A stretch of 64,000 bases of DNA from Vibrio fluvialis (GCF_900460245.1 NZ_UHIP01000002.1:1-64000); one strand, 5' to 3'. Positions 35,374 to 44,028 are shown, counted from the stretch's first letter. The notes: generated from the letters alone by a model not told the origin. Numbers and translations are program-made.

Positions 35374-35613
35374 TCACATGTTCATGATTTTGCTGTGTAG
35401 CCAGTCTTTCAGCTCTGCTCGGTTGAGTTTCATCGAATTCATGGAGTGGTCGTCAATCGGCGCGCCTCTGAGCTCCAGTTTTCGAATTTCTCTGTCTAGT
35501 GAATTGTAGTTCGACGCATTTGCTGCAAATGCCTCATCGCTCGCGGTTAGCTGACTGATGGTATCCAGATGTTCTGGATATTCGTTCGCTAAAGAGTGAT
35601 TTTCGCCTAGCAT
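35374..35613 (-). CDS. YdcH/DUF465 family protein
   Basis: This is a 79-residue cytosolic protein of mostly helical, charged sequence. NEYPEHLDTISQLTASDEAFAANASNYNSLDREIRKLELRGAPIDD matches the DUF465/YdcH pattern (the FPE/YPE-h segment, D-F near the middle, and an E-R-x-E-like coiled segment), followed by LKRAELKDWLH-type sequence at the end (here LNRAELKDWLHSKI). Members are short coiled-coil proteins of unknown role, common in proteobacteria. The usual ribosome site is weak here (GAGGTTTC before the ATG). It stands alone. Confidence 0.8.
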   Translation of the reverse strand: MLGENHSLANEYPEHLDTISQLTASDEAFAANASNYNSLDREIRKLELRGAPIDDHSMNSMKLNRAELKDWLHSKIMNM

Positions 35614-35761
35614 AGAAACCTCGTTGAGTTAATGGGTGACACAAACATTCCGCTCATATTTTGAGCAGAACTATCACTAACTCTAGCACTCTCTACTCAT
35701 GACTCAAGTTCATCAATGAGACAGTCGACGCATCTGAGATCTTGCCCCAATCAACAAAAGA

Positions 35762-35797
35762 AAAAAGCCACCGACGGGAACTTCGATGGCTTTTTGT
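35762..35797. terminator. Terminator downstream of the MetQ-like gene
   Basis: The arms AAAAAGCCA(C)CGA and TCG(A)TGGCTTTTT are separated by a short loop. The T/A runs on both sides allow termination on either strand; it serves the minus-strand lipoprotein gene. Confidence 0.75.
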
Positions 35798-35841
35798 ATT
35801 CAGTAACTTAGCTTAAAAGCGTCGAACTGAAGAGAAAATGC

Positions 35842-36645
35842 TTAGAAAGCAGGTTCAATCGTGCCTTTGAACGTATCTTGCATGAAGTCACGAATTGGCT
35901 GCGATTGATAGATTTGCACAAATTTCTTGTACGCTTCGTTGTCTTTGTCTTTTTCACGCGTTGCAATCACCATGACCGCCAGCGGTGCCTGTTTCGACTC
36001 TAAGTAAATGCCCTGCTTTTTCGGATCCAGACCGGCAGACATCACATAGTTCATGGTGATTGCTGCGGCGTCTACGTCATCCAGTGTGCGTGGCAGTTGC
36101 GCCGCATCCACTTCGATAAACTGGAACTGTTTTGGGTTATCAACGATGTCATTCAGTGACGCTTTAAAGCCTACGCCGTCGCGCAGTTTGATCAGGTTCG
36201 CATCAGCAAACAGCAGCAGGCCGCGGCCGCCGTTGGTTGGATCGTTTGGAATCGCGATGCGCGCGCCGTCTGGCAGATCTTCAATCGTGTGATATTTGTT
36301 CGAGTACACACCCATACGCATCAGAATCGATTCACCAATCGAAACCAAGTGCGAGTTGTGGCTGCTGTTGTAGTTATCCAAGAATGGTTGATGCTGGTAG
36401 CTGTTGATGTCGATGCTGCCATCTTCCAGTGCCGCGTTTGGCGTAATGTAGTCGGAAAACTCCACCACTTTCACATTCAGGCCCTGTTTCGCGGCTTCTT
36501 TTGCGACAGCTTCCACCACTTGTGCGTGCGGGCCAACTGTGGCGCCCACTTTGATCTCCGCCTGATCGTTCTGACCACATGCGGTTAAACCAGCAAACAG
36601 GGTTGCCACCAACGCCCACTGACCAACTTTCTTCAATCCTTTCAT
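35842..36645 (-). CDS. MetQ/NlpA-family substrate-binding lipoprotein
   Basis: The protein has 267 residues. The N-terminus is a lipoprotein signal with lipobox LTAC, giving a lipidated Cys at about residue 23. The NlpA/MetQ domain follows: EIKVGATVGPHAQVVEAVAKEAAKQGLNVKVVEFSDYITPNAALEDGSIDINSYQHQPFLDNYN, then RIAIPNDPTNGGRGLLLF and AAITMNYVMSAGLDP. The family's best-known members bind methionine for the MetNI importer; some bind other ligands. No metN or metI is adjacent, so this is an orphan binding protein. ATG 36645 is chosen for its GGAG six bases before; an earlier ATG at 36657 is in frame. Confidence 0.9.
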   Translation of the reverse strand: MKGLKKVGQWALVATLFAGLTACGQNDQAEIKVGATVGPHAQVVEAVAKEAAKQGLNVKVVEFSDYITPNAALEDGSIDINSYQHQPFLDNYNSSHNSHLVSIGESILMRMGVYSNKYHTIEDLPDGARIAIPNDPTNGGRGLLLFADANLIKLRDGVGFKASLNDIVDNPKQFQFIEVDAAQLPRTLDDVDAAAITMNYVMSAGLDPKKQGIYLESKQAPLAVMVIATREKDKDNEAYKKFVQIYQSQPIRDFMQDTFKGTIEPAF

Positions 36646-36931
36646 CTTGTTCTCCATATTCTGTGCGAGTTTCACGCCAATAGACGTTTAGCCATCTAAA
36701 CCGCCATACTACTCTCGCAAAAATTTTATGCAACTCAATTTTTTGCGCAGTAGAGAACGCGAGCCAACACACACAATTCGACCCATTTGATGAAAGTGGC
36801 TGAGGAGAAATAGCCATTGCAGTACTTAGGGGATTTCTCTAGATTAGGACTCAGTTGAAAAGATTCGGCCGCGGTCAGAACGGCCAATGGATACTCATCA
36901 GTTGTCAGCATATTCAGTCGTAAGGAAGCGT

Positions 36932-37654
36932 ATGAAAACACTACTCATCGTCAATGTCGGTCAGGCGCCGCAAGCTCAGTTGGAAAAGTTCGGAGATTTT
37001 GAAGAGTGGGCGCTGCGCGCAATTCGCTCGCAGGGCGTCGAGCAGCACGACATTCACATCGAATTCCATGACGGCGTGCAGCACGCACTGCCAAATTTCG
37101 ATACCTTAGCGGGTGTCATCATCATGGGTTCGCTGGCGATGGCTTCCGAGAAAAAGCCGTGGATGCTGCGGTTATCCGACGAAATTGTTCAGTTGGTTGA
37201 GCGCCAAATTCCCCTGCTGGGTATCTGCTTTGGCCATCAGTTGATTGCGCAAGCGCTCGGTGGCGTTGTCGGTTATCACCCGCAAGGCTTGGAAATCGGC
37301 ACAGTGCAGATCGCCAAAGAACCTGTGGCGAATGACGATGCGATTTTCGCGCATTTGCCTGAGCAATTTGGCGCGCAAGCGGTTCATTACCAATCGGTGC
37401 TGACGCTGCCAGAGAGCGCCGTTCATCTCGCGCGCAGCGATTTTGAACCGCATCATGCGTACCGTGTCGGCAGTGCGTGTTGGGGCGTGCAGTTCCATCC
37501 GGAATTCACACCCGAGATCATGCAGATGTCGCTTGATGGTCTGAAACACGAATTTGAAGACGACTACCCAGCGAAAAGCGCTCAGGTCACCGAAACAGAG
37601 CAAGCCAAACAGGTCCTGCTGCAATTTGCCCGCGTCTGCTGTCAGGCGCAGTAA
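36932..37654 (+). CDS. Class I glutamine amidotransferase-like protein (YfeJ/GuaA-type domain)
   Basis: This stand-alone cytosolic class I glutamine amidotransferase domain has 240 residues. The nucleophile elbow is GICFGHQ with Cys99, and the His-Glu pair is in VQFHPEF near residues 187-190, so the catalytic triad is complete. The N-terminal strand KTLLIVNVGQAP and the segment GVIIMGSLAMASEKKPWM fit the COG0518 family (putative glutamine amidotransferases, often near gamma-glutamyl chemistry). The synthase partner or acceptor is unknown. The start is ATG 36932 with TAAGGAAG five bases before; an ATG 45 bases upstream is unlikely. Transcription is divergent from the MetQ-like gene. Confidence 0.88.
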   Translation: MKTLLIVNVGQAPQAQLEKFGDFEEWALRAIRSQGVEQHDIHIEFHDGVQHALPNFDTLAGVIIMGSLAMASEKKPWMLRLSDEIVQLVERQIPLLGICFGHQLIAQALGGVVGYHPQGLEIGTVQIAKEPVANDDAIFAHLPEQFGAQAVHYQSVLTLPESAVHLARSDFEPHHAYRVGSACWGVQFHPEFTPEIMQMSLDGLKHEFEDDYPAKSAQVTETEQAKQVLLQFARVCCQAQ

Positions 37655-37705
37655 GTTCACTCTCACTTCCACACCACCACACACATCTGTGCAAAGATCC
37701 GCGCG

Positions 37706-38689
37706 TTAAGGCGCGGCATGCACAGCACTCTCCGGGTCAGCGTCATGCGCTGGCCCCTGTTTTTGCAGCGTTTCCACCCGCTCAAGCAGGTAACGTTTAA
37801 AGCTGGCGCAACGCTCTGGCATCGGATGCCGAGGCCGATAGTAAAGAAAGATGTCAAAGCTCGCGCAGCGATATTGCGGCATCACATGACGCAATTCGCC
37901 GCTGCGTAAACACGGCTCCACCAGCGAATGCGGCAGATAAGCAATGCCCGCACTTTGCTGAGCAAGATTGAGCAGCATTTCGCTGTTGTCGCACTCCAGC
38001 GCATCACGAATGGTGACGATTTCCGGCTGCTCGTCGCGCTCAAAACACCAGCGATTGCCGCCCAATAAAGTGCGTGCATACAAGCAGCGATGCTCTTTCA
38101 GTTCCTGCGGCGTGGTCGGTGTGCCCGCTTCGGTCAGATAGCGTTCCGAGGCGCACAAATACAGCGGTTCACTGAGCAGGCGTTTGCGGATCAGCAACGA
38201 ATCTTCCACCGGTTCACCGTCATACGTGGCGATGGCGCGAAAGGCAAAATCGATGGTAAGCGGGTCAAACTCCCCCGCTTCAATAAAGATTTTGAAATGT
38301 ACTTTAGGATGCTGCGCCATGTATTCAGCCACGATTTTGGTCAGATACTGGCGGGCAAACAGCGGCGTCGACGAGAGGCGGATTTCGCCCTGTTGTTGCT
38401 CGCTGAGGTTTTGCACCTCTTCGCACAGCGTATCGATATCGCCAATCATCGGCGCAAAGCGTTCGTACAACAGTTGCCCCGCTTGGGTCGCGGCCAGTTG
38501 GCGCGTGCTGCGTTTGATGAGTTCAACCGACAACGTCTCTTCCAGCTCTTTGACCCAGCGGCTGCCTGCGGCAGCCGAAATGCCCTGTCGCTGCGAGGCC
38601 TCTTTGAACGATCCGGTTTGCATCACCACGCAAAAGAACAGGATCTTATCCAGAATCGGCTGGCGACTGGAAAGCAGTGGTCCCGCCAT
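37706..38689 (-). CDS. LysR-family transcriptional regulator
   Basis: The protein has 327 residues. The HTH is at residues about 12-72 (FCVVMQTGSFKEASQRQGISAAAGSRWVKELEETLSVELIKRSTRQLAATQAGQLLYE), followed by a LysR substrate domain. It belongs to the branch with GEIRLSSTPLFARQYLTKIVAEYMAQHP. Its ATG shares one base with the TGA of the response-regulator gene (TGATG), and that gene in turn overlaps the sensor kinase gene, so all three regulators are translated from one message. A LysR protein inside a two-component operon is uncommon. The likely shared target is the divergent TakP-like TRAP transporter. The C-terminal ~20 residues are Ala/Pro-rich and not conserved-looking. Confidence 0.9.
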   Translation of the reverse strand: MAGPLLSSRQPILDKILFFCVVMQTGSFKEASQRQGISAAAGSRWVKELEETLSVELIKRSTRQLAATQAGQLLYERFAPMIGDIDTLCEEVQNLSEQQQGEIRLSSTPLFARQYLTKIVAEYMAQHPKVHFKIFIEAGEFDPLTIDFAFRAIATYDGEPVEDSLLIRKRLLSEPLYLCASERYLTEAGTPTTPQELKEHRCLYARTLLGGNRWCFERDEQPEIVTIRDALECDNSEMLLNLAQQSAGIAYLPHSLVEPCLRSGELRHVMPQYRCASFDIFLYYRPRHPMPERCASFKRYLLERVETLQKQGPAHDADPESAVHAAP

Positions 38690-39318
38690 CAGTTCACCAA
38701 GCCTTTTTCCAACGCCAGTTTCACCAGCGCGGCGGTCGATGACGCGCCGAGTTTCTTTTTGATGCGCAAACGATGCGTTTCCACCGTGCGCACACTGATG
38801 TGCAGCGTATCGGCGATGTCTTTATTGCCACAACCGCTGACAATGGCTTTCAGCACATCCGATTCACGTTTCGACAGCGTTTCATCACGCTCGGCGGGCT
38901 TTTCGTTGAACTGCTCCAGCAGCTTATCCGACGCCTGCGGGCAGAGGTATGAGCGCCCCTGCGCGACCTGATTAATCGCGAGCACCAGTTCATCCGAACT
39001 GACGTCTTTGAGCACATACCCTTTCGCACCCGCTTTCACGGCGCGAATCACGTAGTCTTTGCTGTCGTGCATCGACAGCATGATCACCGAGGTACTGAGA
39101 TTCGACTGCTGAATGCGCTCCAAAACCTCCAAACCGTTCATGCGCGGCATGTTGATGTCGAGCAGCAGCACATCCGGCTTGAGCTTGCGCGTCATATCCA
39201 GTGCGTCGTCTCCCGTACCGACACAAGCCAGAATGCTGAGGTTATCTTCCCGTTCCAGACGCGATTTCAGACCATCCTGCATTAAGCGGTGATCATCGGC
39301 CAATACTAGCTTTATCAT
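38689..39318 (-). CDS. NarL/FixJ-type response regulator
   Basis: The protein has 209 residues. The receiver domain (1-120) has acidic residues D8-D9, phosphoacceptor Asp54 in LLLDINMP, Ser/Thr in VIMLSMHDSKD and Lys in GAKGYVLKD. The C-terminal LuxR-type helix-turn-helix (145-209) is TLSKRESDVLKAIVSGCGNKDIADTLHISVRTVETHRLRIKKKLG. The stop overlaps the LysR start by one base and the start overlaps the kinase stop by four (ATGA). It pairs with the adjacent Cache/HisKA_3 kinase, the standard partner type for NarL regulators. Confidence 0.95.
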   Translation of the reverse strand: MIKLVLADDHRLMQDGLKSRLEREDNLSILACVGTGDDALDMTRKLKPDVLLLDINMPRMNGLEVLERIQQSNLSTSVIMLSMHDSKDYVIRAVKAGAKGYVLKDVSSDELVLAINQVAQGRSYLCPQASDKLLEQFNEKPAERDETLSKRESDVLKAIVSGCGNKDIADTLHISVRTVETHRLRIKKKLGASSTAALVKLALEKGLVN

Positions 39319-40691
39319 ACAAACTCCATGTCCAAACTGACGCGAATTTCAGTGCCTTCGCCCACCTCACTCGACACCGAAAACTGGCCTCCAATGGCCT
39401 GTACCCGTTCCTTCATATTTTGCAGCCCCATGTGATCCTGCGGCGCTGTTTTCTGTTTCAATCGCTCTTTGGTGATGCCTTTGCCATCGTCGCTGATGGT
39501 GAGGATCAGCAGCCGTCCTTCGCGCTGCATCACCACATCCACGCCACTGGCTTCGGCATGTTTTTCCACGTTATGCAGCGACTCCTGCACCACGCGATAC
39601 AAGGTGGTTTCCACTTCGGCGACCATATCGACGCCGTCGATATCGTGTTCAAACACCAGTTCCAAATCGGTGCGGCGGCGCAGATCATTGAGATACGCTT
39701 CAATACCCGCCACCAGCCCTAAATCGTCAAGCTGCGGCGGACGCAAATCACGCGAGATACGCCGCAGCTCGACAATCGCGTGCTCCATCACCTCTTTGCT
39801 CGCTTCCAGCTCGGTTTGCTTACGCTGCTCATCCTGCTCGCGCTGCACGTTATCAATCCGGTATTTGGCGGCCACCAACAACTGGTTCACGCCATCGTGC
39901 AGCTCTCGCGACACGCGCTGGCGCTCATTTTCCTGCGAATTGATGATCTGCTGGTTAAGCTGGCTCAGTTGCTCGTTCGCCATACGGCGCACATTCAGGT
40001 TGAGCGATGCGCCCAGCCCGGCAATCACCGATACCGCAATAAACACCACGCCAAACAAAGCGCTGCTGCTTTTGCCGATGTTCTGGTCAAAGCCGCTTTG
40101 CATGTGCTGAATCTGACGCTCGATATCATCCAGATAGACGCCGGTGCCGAGCATCCAGCCCCATTTTTCCAGCGCGATGGCGTAGCTCAGTTTAGGCAAC
40201 GGCTCCTGCGTCGACGGCTTGTGCCAGTAATACTCGACAAACCCACCGCCCTGTTTGGACACTTCAATCAGCTCCTGCAGCAGTTTTTTGCCGTGAAAGT
40301 CTTCCACATCCCACCAATTGCGCCCGACACGTTCCGGCTGATACGGCAGCACCAGCGCTTCGCCGCCCCAGGTGTAGACAAAGAAATAGCCGTCGCGGCC
40401 ATAGGTGAGCTGACTGAGCTTTTCCGACACCAAACGCTTGGCCTCGGCCTCTTCCAGCTGCGCATCGCGGTAGTAGGGTTCGATGCTTTTCAGCGCCAGT
40501 TCGACGTACTGTTGCAACTCCTGACGTTTTGCCGCCAGCACGTTGTTGCGCGTGAGCTGCACCTGATCTTCCACCAGCGTTCTGGCCTGACTGAACAGAA
40601 TGCTGGCCACAATGCCGACCACCACAATCAGCGGCACAATCGACAGCAGCAAGATATTCACCGTCAGCTTACGGTTACTGATCAATCCCAT
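39315..40691 (-). CDS. Cache-domain sensor histidine kinase (HisKA_3 type)
   Basis: This membrane sensor has 458 residues from ATG 40691. An in-frame ATG at 40757 would add 22 residues and is possible. TM1 is at about residues 10-32, followed by a periplasmic single-Cache (sCache_2) domain (about 35-190: YGRDGYFFVYTWGGEALVLPYQPERVGRNWWD, then VEYYWHKPSTQEPLPKLSYAIALEKWGWMLGTGVYLDDIE). TM2 is near 200-225. The dimerisation/phosphoacceptor domain has His265 in SRELHDGVNQ. The HATPase has VVQESLHNVEKHA, ISDDGKGI and HMGLQNMKERV. sCache_2 sensors usually bind small organic acids, which suits a kinase facing a 2-oxoacid TRAP operon. Confidence 0.92.
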   Translation of the reverse strand: MGLISNRKLTVNILLLSIVPLIVVVGIVASILFSQARTLVEDQVQLTRNNVLAAKRQELQQYVELALKSIEPYYRDAQLEEAEAKRLVSEKLSQLTYGRDGYFFVYTWGGEALVLPYQPERVGRNWWDVEDFHGKKLLQELIEVSKQGGGFVEYYWHKPSTQEPLPKLSYAIALEKWGWMLGTGVYLDDIERQIQHMQSGFDQNIGKSSSALFGVVFIAVSVIAGLGASLNLNVRRMANEQLSQLNQQIINSQENERQRVSRELHDGVNQLLVAAKYRIDNVQREQDEQRKQTELEASKEVMEHAIVELRRISRDLRPPQLDDLGLVAGIEAYLNDLRRRTDLELVFEHDIDGVDMVAEVETTLYRVVQESLHNVEKHAEASGVDVVMQREGRLLILTISDDGKGITKERLKQKTAPQDHMGLQNMKERVQAIGGQFSVSSEVGEGTEIRVSLDMEFV

Positions 40692-40837
40692 GAAAACTCT
40701 GGCCTCATCCTTGGCTGTGTACGTAGTTTTACGGACAAAACTCGCCATTTTCTGCACATATTACTGACAAAATTTGCGCAGTTTTCCCAATAGAGGCGAT
40801 GCGTTTCGCCCTCTACACTTGAGACTAAATGTAACAT

Positions 40838-40855
40838 CTCATTAACATCAATGAG
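40838..40855. promoter_or_regulatory. Inverted repeat in the kinase/TRAP divergent promoter
   Basis: CTCATT-AACATC-AATGAG is a perfect 6-6-6 dyad, with further ACATC/GATGT arms outside it. It lies about 60 bases before the TRAP binding-protein ATG. It is a candidate operator for the neighbouring response regulator or LysR protein. Confidence 0.45.
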
Positions 40856-40913
40856 CTTGGGATGTTCACATTTTTACACTCAAAACAAGGAACTTACCCC
40901 ACAGGAGTTAGCA

Positions 40914-41984
40914 ATGGCTTTCACTAAAGTTGCACTTGCCACCAGCCTTTCGATTGCGGCGACAGCACTCACGTTTAATGTTCAGGCGGCGGAAAAGATT
41001 CTACTCAAAACCCCGGTCGCGTTCGGCACGCATCTGCCTGCGCTCGGCACCCCGATTCAATGGTACGCCGACCACATCACCGACACCTCCGGTGGCACCA
41101 TCAAAATGAAAATTTATGAACCCGGCAAACTGGTGAATCCGGCGGAAATTCTCGATGCCGTTTCTACCGGTAAAGTAAACTCCGGTTACGCCACCGCTGG
41201 TTACTGGCAAGGCACCCTTCCGGCCGCCGCCCTCTTTTCTTCAGTCCCCTTTGGCCCGGAAGCCGGTGAATACATGGCGTGGCTCTACTTCGGTAACGGC
41301 CTGAAACTCTACCAAGAGATGTACGACCAAGGCGGTTACAACGTCAAAGTGTTGCCGTGTGCCATCATCTCTCCGGAAACGTCCGGCTGGTTTAAAAAGC
41401 CGATTGAAAAACCAGAGGATCTGAAAGGCCTCAACATGCGCTTCTTTGGCCTTGGCGCGTCGGTGATGGAAAAACTGGGCGTGGGCACTGTGCAGATGCC
41501 GGGCGGCGAGATTTTCGGCGCACTGGAAAAAGGCGCGATTGATGCGTCTGAATTCTCTCAGCCAGCCATCGACGAACGCCTCGGCTTTTACAAGATCGTG
41601 AAATACAACTACTTCCCGGGCTGGCACCAACAGTCAACGGTGTTTGAATTGCTGATCAACAAAGACACCTGGAAGAAGATGGACAAAGCGCAGCAAAGCG
41701 CCGTGGAAACCACCTGTATGGCGACCATGACCTACTCAATCGCGGAAGGCGAAGCGATTCAATACTCCGCGATGCAAAAAGCGCAGCAGAATGGCGTGGA
41801 GATCCGTTACTGGAACGACACCATGCTCAACCTGTTTGAAACCACCTGGATGGAAGTGGTCGACGAGAAGAAAAAAGCCGACCCGTTCTTTGCCAAAGTG
41901 TGGGACGACCTGAGCAAGTTCCGCCACGATTACGCGCTGTGGGAAGAGAACGCCTTCCTGCCACGTAAATCGCACACGCAATAA
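40914..41984 (+). CDS. TRAP transporter substrate-binding protein, TakP-like (2-oxoacid)
   Basis: This is the periplasmic binding protein of a second TRAP system, 356 residues. The signal peptide covers residues 1-26 (ending NVQAA). The sequence follows the TakP branch rather than the classical DctP: ETSGWFKKPIEKPEDLKGLNMRFFGLGASVMEKLGVGTVQMPGGEIFGALEKGAIDASEFSQPAIDERLGFYKIVKYNYFPGWHQQS. The Arg of LNMRFFGLG and the ASEF-QPA and FPGWHQQ segments match the 2-oxoacid-binding site region of TakP. Pyruvate, 2-oxobutyrate or branched 2-oxoacids are plausible ligands. ATG 40914 has ACAGGAG five bases before. A stem-loop separates it from dctQ. Confidence 0.88.
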   Translation: MAFTKVALATSLSIAATALTFNVQAAEKILLKTPVAFGTHLPALGTPIQWYADHITDTSGGTIKMKIYEPGKLVNPAEILDAVSTGKVNSGYATAGYWQGTLPAAALFSSVPFGPEAGEYMAWLYFGNGLKLYQEMYDQGGYNVKVLPCAIISPETSGWFKKPIEKPEDLKGLNMRFFGLGASVMEKLGVGTVQMPGGEIFGALEKGAIDASEFSQPAIDERLGFYKIVKYNYFPGWHQQSTVFELLINKDTWKKMDKAQQSAVETTCMATMTYSIAEGEAIQYSAMQKAQQNGVEIRYWNDTMLNLFETTWMEVVDEKKKADPFFAKVWDDLSKFRHDYALWEENAFLPRKSHTQ

Positions 41985-41992
41985 TCATTTTC

Positions 41993-42018
41993 GCCGGCTC
42001 TCGGGCCGGCCCTTTTTC
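41993..42018 (+). terminator. Attenuating hairpin between TRAP binding protein and dctQ
   Basis: The stem GCCGGC / GCCGGC has a G-rich five-base loop and is followed by CCTTTTTC. It lies within the operon, so partial termination would give more binding protein than membrane subunits. Confidence 0.75.
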
Positions 42019-42031
42019 TAAGGAAGCACGA

Positions 42032-42574
42032 ATGAGCAAGGTTCTCGCATCTACGCCTGCTGTGCCTCTCTACCTGCATATTGAACGTGGCGTTTCGTCC
42101 GTGAGCAAAGTCTTTGCCTGGGCCAACCTGCTGTTGGTTGGCATCATCATCCTTCAGGTAGTGTTGCGCAAAGTCTTCTCCAACGGTCAAGTCACGCTGG
42201 AAGAGTTACAGTGGCATCTTTACGCAACCGCCGTGATGTTTGGTACGGCGTATGCGCAAATCACCAATCTGCATGTTCGGGTCGACCTGTTCTACCACAA
42301 GTTCAGCACCCGAAAAAAAGCCATCATCGACATTCTCGGCACCCTGTTTCTGGCGATGCCGTTTGTGGTGGTGGTGATCCTGCACTCGTACGATTTCGCC
42401 TATGAGTCGTGGCGAATGAATGAAAGCTCCTCGTCACCCTCCGGCCTGCCTTATCGCTGGCTGATCAAAAGCGTGATTCCCCTCAGTTTCTCTCTGCTGC
42501 TGATGGCAATGCTGGCGGGCGTGCTGAGAAACTTCGATACCCTGATTAAAGGAGCGCCGCATGGAACCGAATGA
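42032..42574 (+). CDS. TRAP transporter small permease DctQ
   Basis: This four-helix DctQ subunit has 180 residues, with hydrophobic segments near 28-46, 66-84, 103-125 and 148-168. The family signature is present as LQVVLRKVFSNGQVTLEELQWHLYATAVMFGTAYAQITNLHVRVDLFY: the E-E-LQWHLY-T pattern is that of the TakQ-like branch, in place of the E--R-L-IW seen in the hexuronate system of this window. The start has AAGGAAG eight bases before. The coding end overlaps the DctM start by 14 bases. Confidence 0.9.
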   Translation: MSKVLASTPAVPLYLHIERGVSSVSKVFAWANLLLVGIIILQVVLRKVFSNGQVTLEELQWHLYATAVMFGTAYAQITNLHVRVDLFYHKFSTRKKAIIDILGTLFLAMPFVVVVILHSYDFAYESWRMNESSSSPSGLPYRWLIKSVIPLSFSLLLMAMLAGVLRNFDTLIKGAPHGTE

Positions 42575-43946
42575 ATGGATTGTGATTGCCATGTTTGGCT
42601 CCTTCATACTGCTGCTGTTTACCGGCATTCCGGTGGCGTACGTGCTCGGCGGCATTGGCATTGTGTTCGGGGCGATTGGCTACTGCGCGGATTTGTATCT
42701 CGACACCTTTACCGGGCTCGATTACACCAGCATCGGCCTGGTGGTGAACCGCATCTACAAGATCATGGATAACTGGATTCTGGTTGCGCTGCCGATGTTT
42801 ATCTTTATGGGCAATATGCTCGATAAATCCGGTATCGCCGAAAAGCTGATGGCCTCCATGCAGCAACTGTTCGGTAAAGTGCACGGCGGCCTTGCGGTGA
42901 CGGTGATGGCGATCGGGATTATTCTCGCGGCCTCGACGGGCATTATCGGCGCATCGGTCGTGCTGCTGACCGTCATGTCGCTGCCGACCATGATGCGTCA
43001 GGGCTATCACATGCCACTCGCGCTTGGCACAGTCGCGTCCGCCGGAACGCTCGGCATTCTGCTGCCGCCATCCATCATGCTGGTTATTATGGCTGATCAA
43101 CTGGGGCTTTCGGTCGGCGACCTGTTTATGGGCGCACTCCTGCCGGGACTGCTGCTTGGCGCGCTCTACATCACCTACATTCTGGTGGTCGGTAAGCTTT
43201 CACCAGCACGCGCGCCAATTCCGGAAGACGTACAGCCAGTCGACTGGCGCCTGATCCTGCAGGTGTTTAAAGACATCACGCCAACCGTGATTCTGATTGT
43301 GGTGGTGTTAGGCTCCATCTTCGCGGGAATTGCCACGCCCACCGAAGCCTCCGGCATTGGTGCTTTGGGCGCGACGTTGCTGGCCGCGTACAACCGCAAA
43401 CTCAACCTCAAGGTGCTCAAAGAAGTCGTGCTGACCTCGTATGGCACCACCGCCTATATCTTTATGATTTTCCTTGGCGCGTCGTGCTTTGCCTTGGTGC
43501 TGCGCGAACTCGGCGGTGACGAGCTGATCGAATCCTTCCTCACCGGATTGCCGTTCGGCCCCTACGGCGTGATCGCGTTTATTCTGATGATCGTGTTCTT
43601 CCTCGGCTTCTTCCTCGACTGGATTGAAATCACGCTGATCGCCCTGCCGCTGCTCGCGCCCGTTGTGGCCAGCCTAGGGTTTGAATTGGATGGTCATGGC
43701 GTGGTGGATAACCCGAGCCTGGTATGGTTTGTGATGTTGGTGGCGATGGCGCTGCAAACCAGCTTCCTCACCCCACCTGTCGGCTTTGCGCTGTTCTACC
43801 TCAAAGGCGTCTGCCCGGAAGGCATTACGCTCAAAGAGATTTATCGCGGCGTCGTCCCGTTTATCGTGATTCAGTTGCTGGCACTGGTGTGCTTGGTGAT
43901 CTGGCCGCAGCTCGTCTTGTGGGTACCCAGCGTGGCGTATGGGTAA
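42561..43946 (+). CDS. TRAP transporter large permease DctM
   Basis: This large translocating subunit of the second TRAP importer has 461 residues and many hydrophobic helices. Typical stretches are VALPMFIFMGNMLDKSGIAEKLMASMQQLFGKVHGGLAVTVMAIGIILAASTGIIGASVVLLTVMSLPTMMRQGYHMPLALGTVASAGTLGILLPPSIMLVIMADQLGLSVGDLFMGALLPG and, near the end, LQTSFLTPPVGFALFYLKGVCP. The family's helix-turn regions (STGIIGAS and TPPVGFAL) are intact. It overlaps dctQ by 14 bases, with AAAGGAG inside dctQ as ribosome site. It is the last gene of the operon before a terminator. Confidence 0.93.
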   Translation: MEPNEWIVIAMFGSFILLLFTGIPVAYVLGGIGIVFGAIGYCADLYLDTFTGLDYTSIGLVVNRIYKIMDNWILVALPMFIFMGNMLDKSGIAEKLMASMQQLFGKVHGGLAVTVMAIGIILAASTGIIGASVVLLTVMSLPTMMRQGYHMPLALGTVASAGTLGILLPPSIMLVIMADQLGLSVGDLFMGALLPGLLLGALYITYILVVGKLSPARAPIPEDVQPVDWRLILQVFKDITPTVILIVVVLGSIFAGIATPTEASGIGALGATLLAAYNRKLNLKVLKEVVLTSYGTTAYIFMIFLGASCFALVLRELGGDELIESFLTGLPFGPYGVIAFILMIVFFLGFFLDWIEITLIALPLLAPVVASLGFELDGHGVVDNPSLVWFVMLVAMALQTSFLTPPVGFALFYLKGVCPEGITLKEIYRGVVPFIVIQLLALVCLVIWPQLVLWVPSVAYG

Positions 43947-43991
43947 AAGGCAGGTAGTGCATTAACACGGCATTCATTCACCAAAACAGAT

Positions 43992-44028
43992 GAGGGACTG
44001 GAAACGCCACGCGTTGACAGTCCCTTTT
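43992..44028 (+). terminator. Terminator after the second TRAP operon
   Basis: The arms AGGGACTG / CAGTCCCT have a nested AACGC / GCGTT inner stem and are followed by TTTTGA. Confidence 0.75.

Noticed and set aside
38090..38971. A 293-codon plus-strand frame across the LysR and response regulator genes
   Set aside because: It spans two real minus-strand genes and has the skewed composition of an antisense frame.
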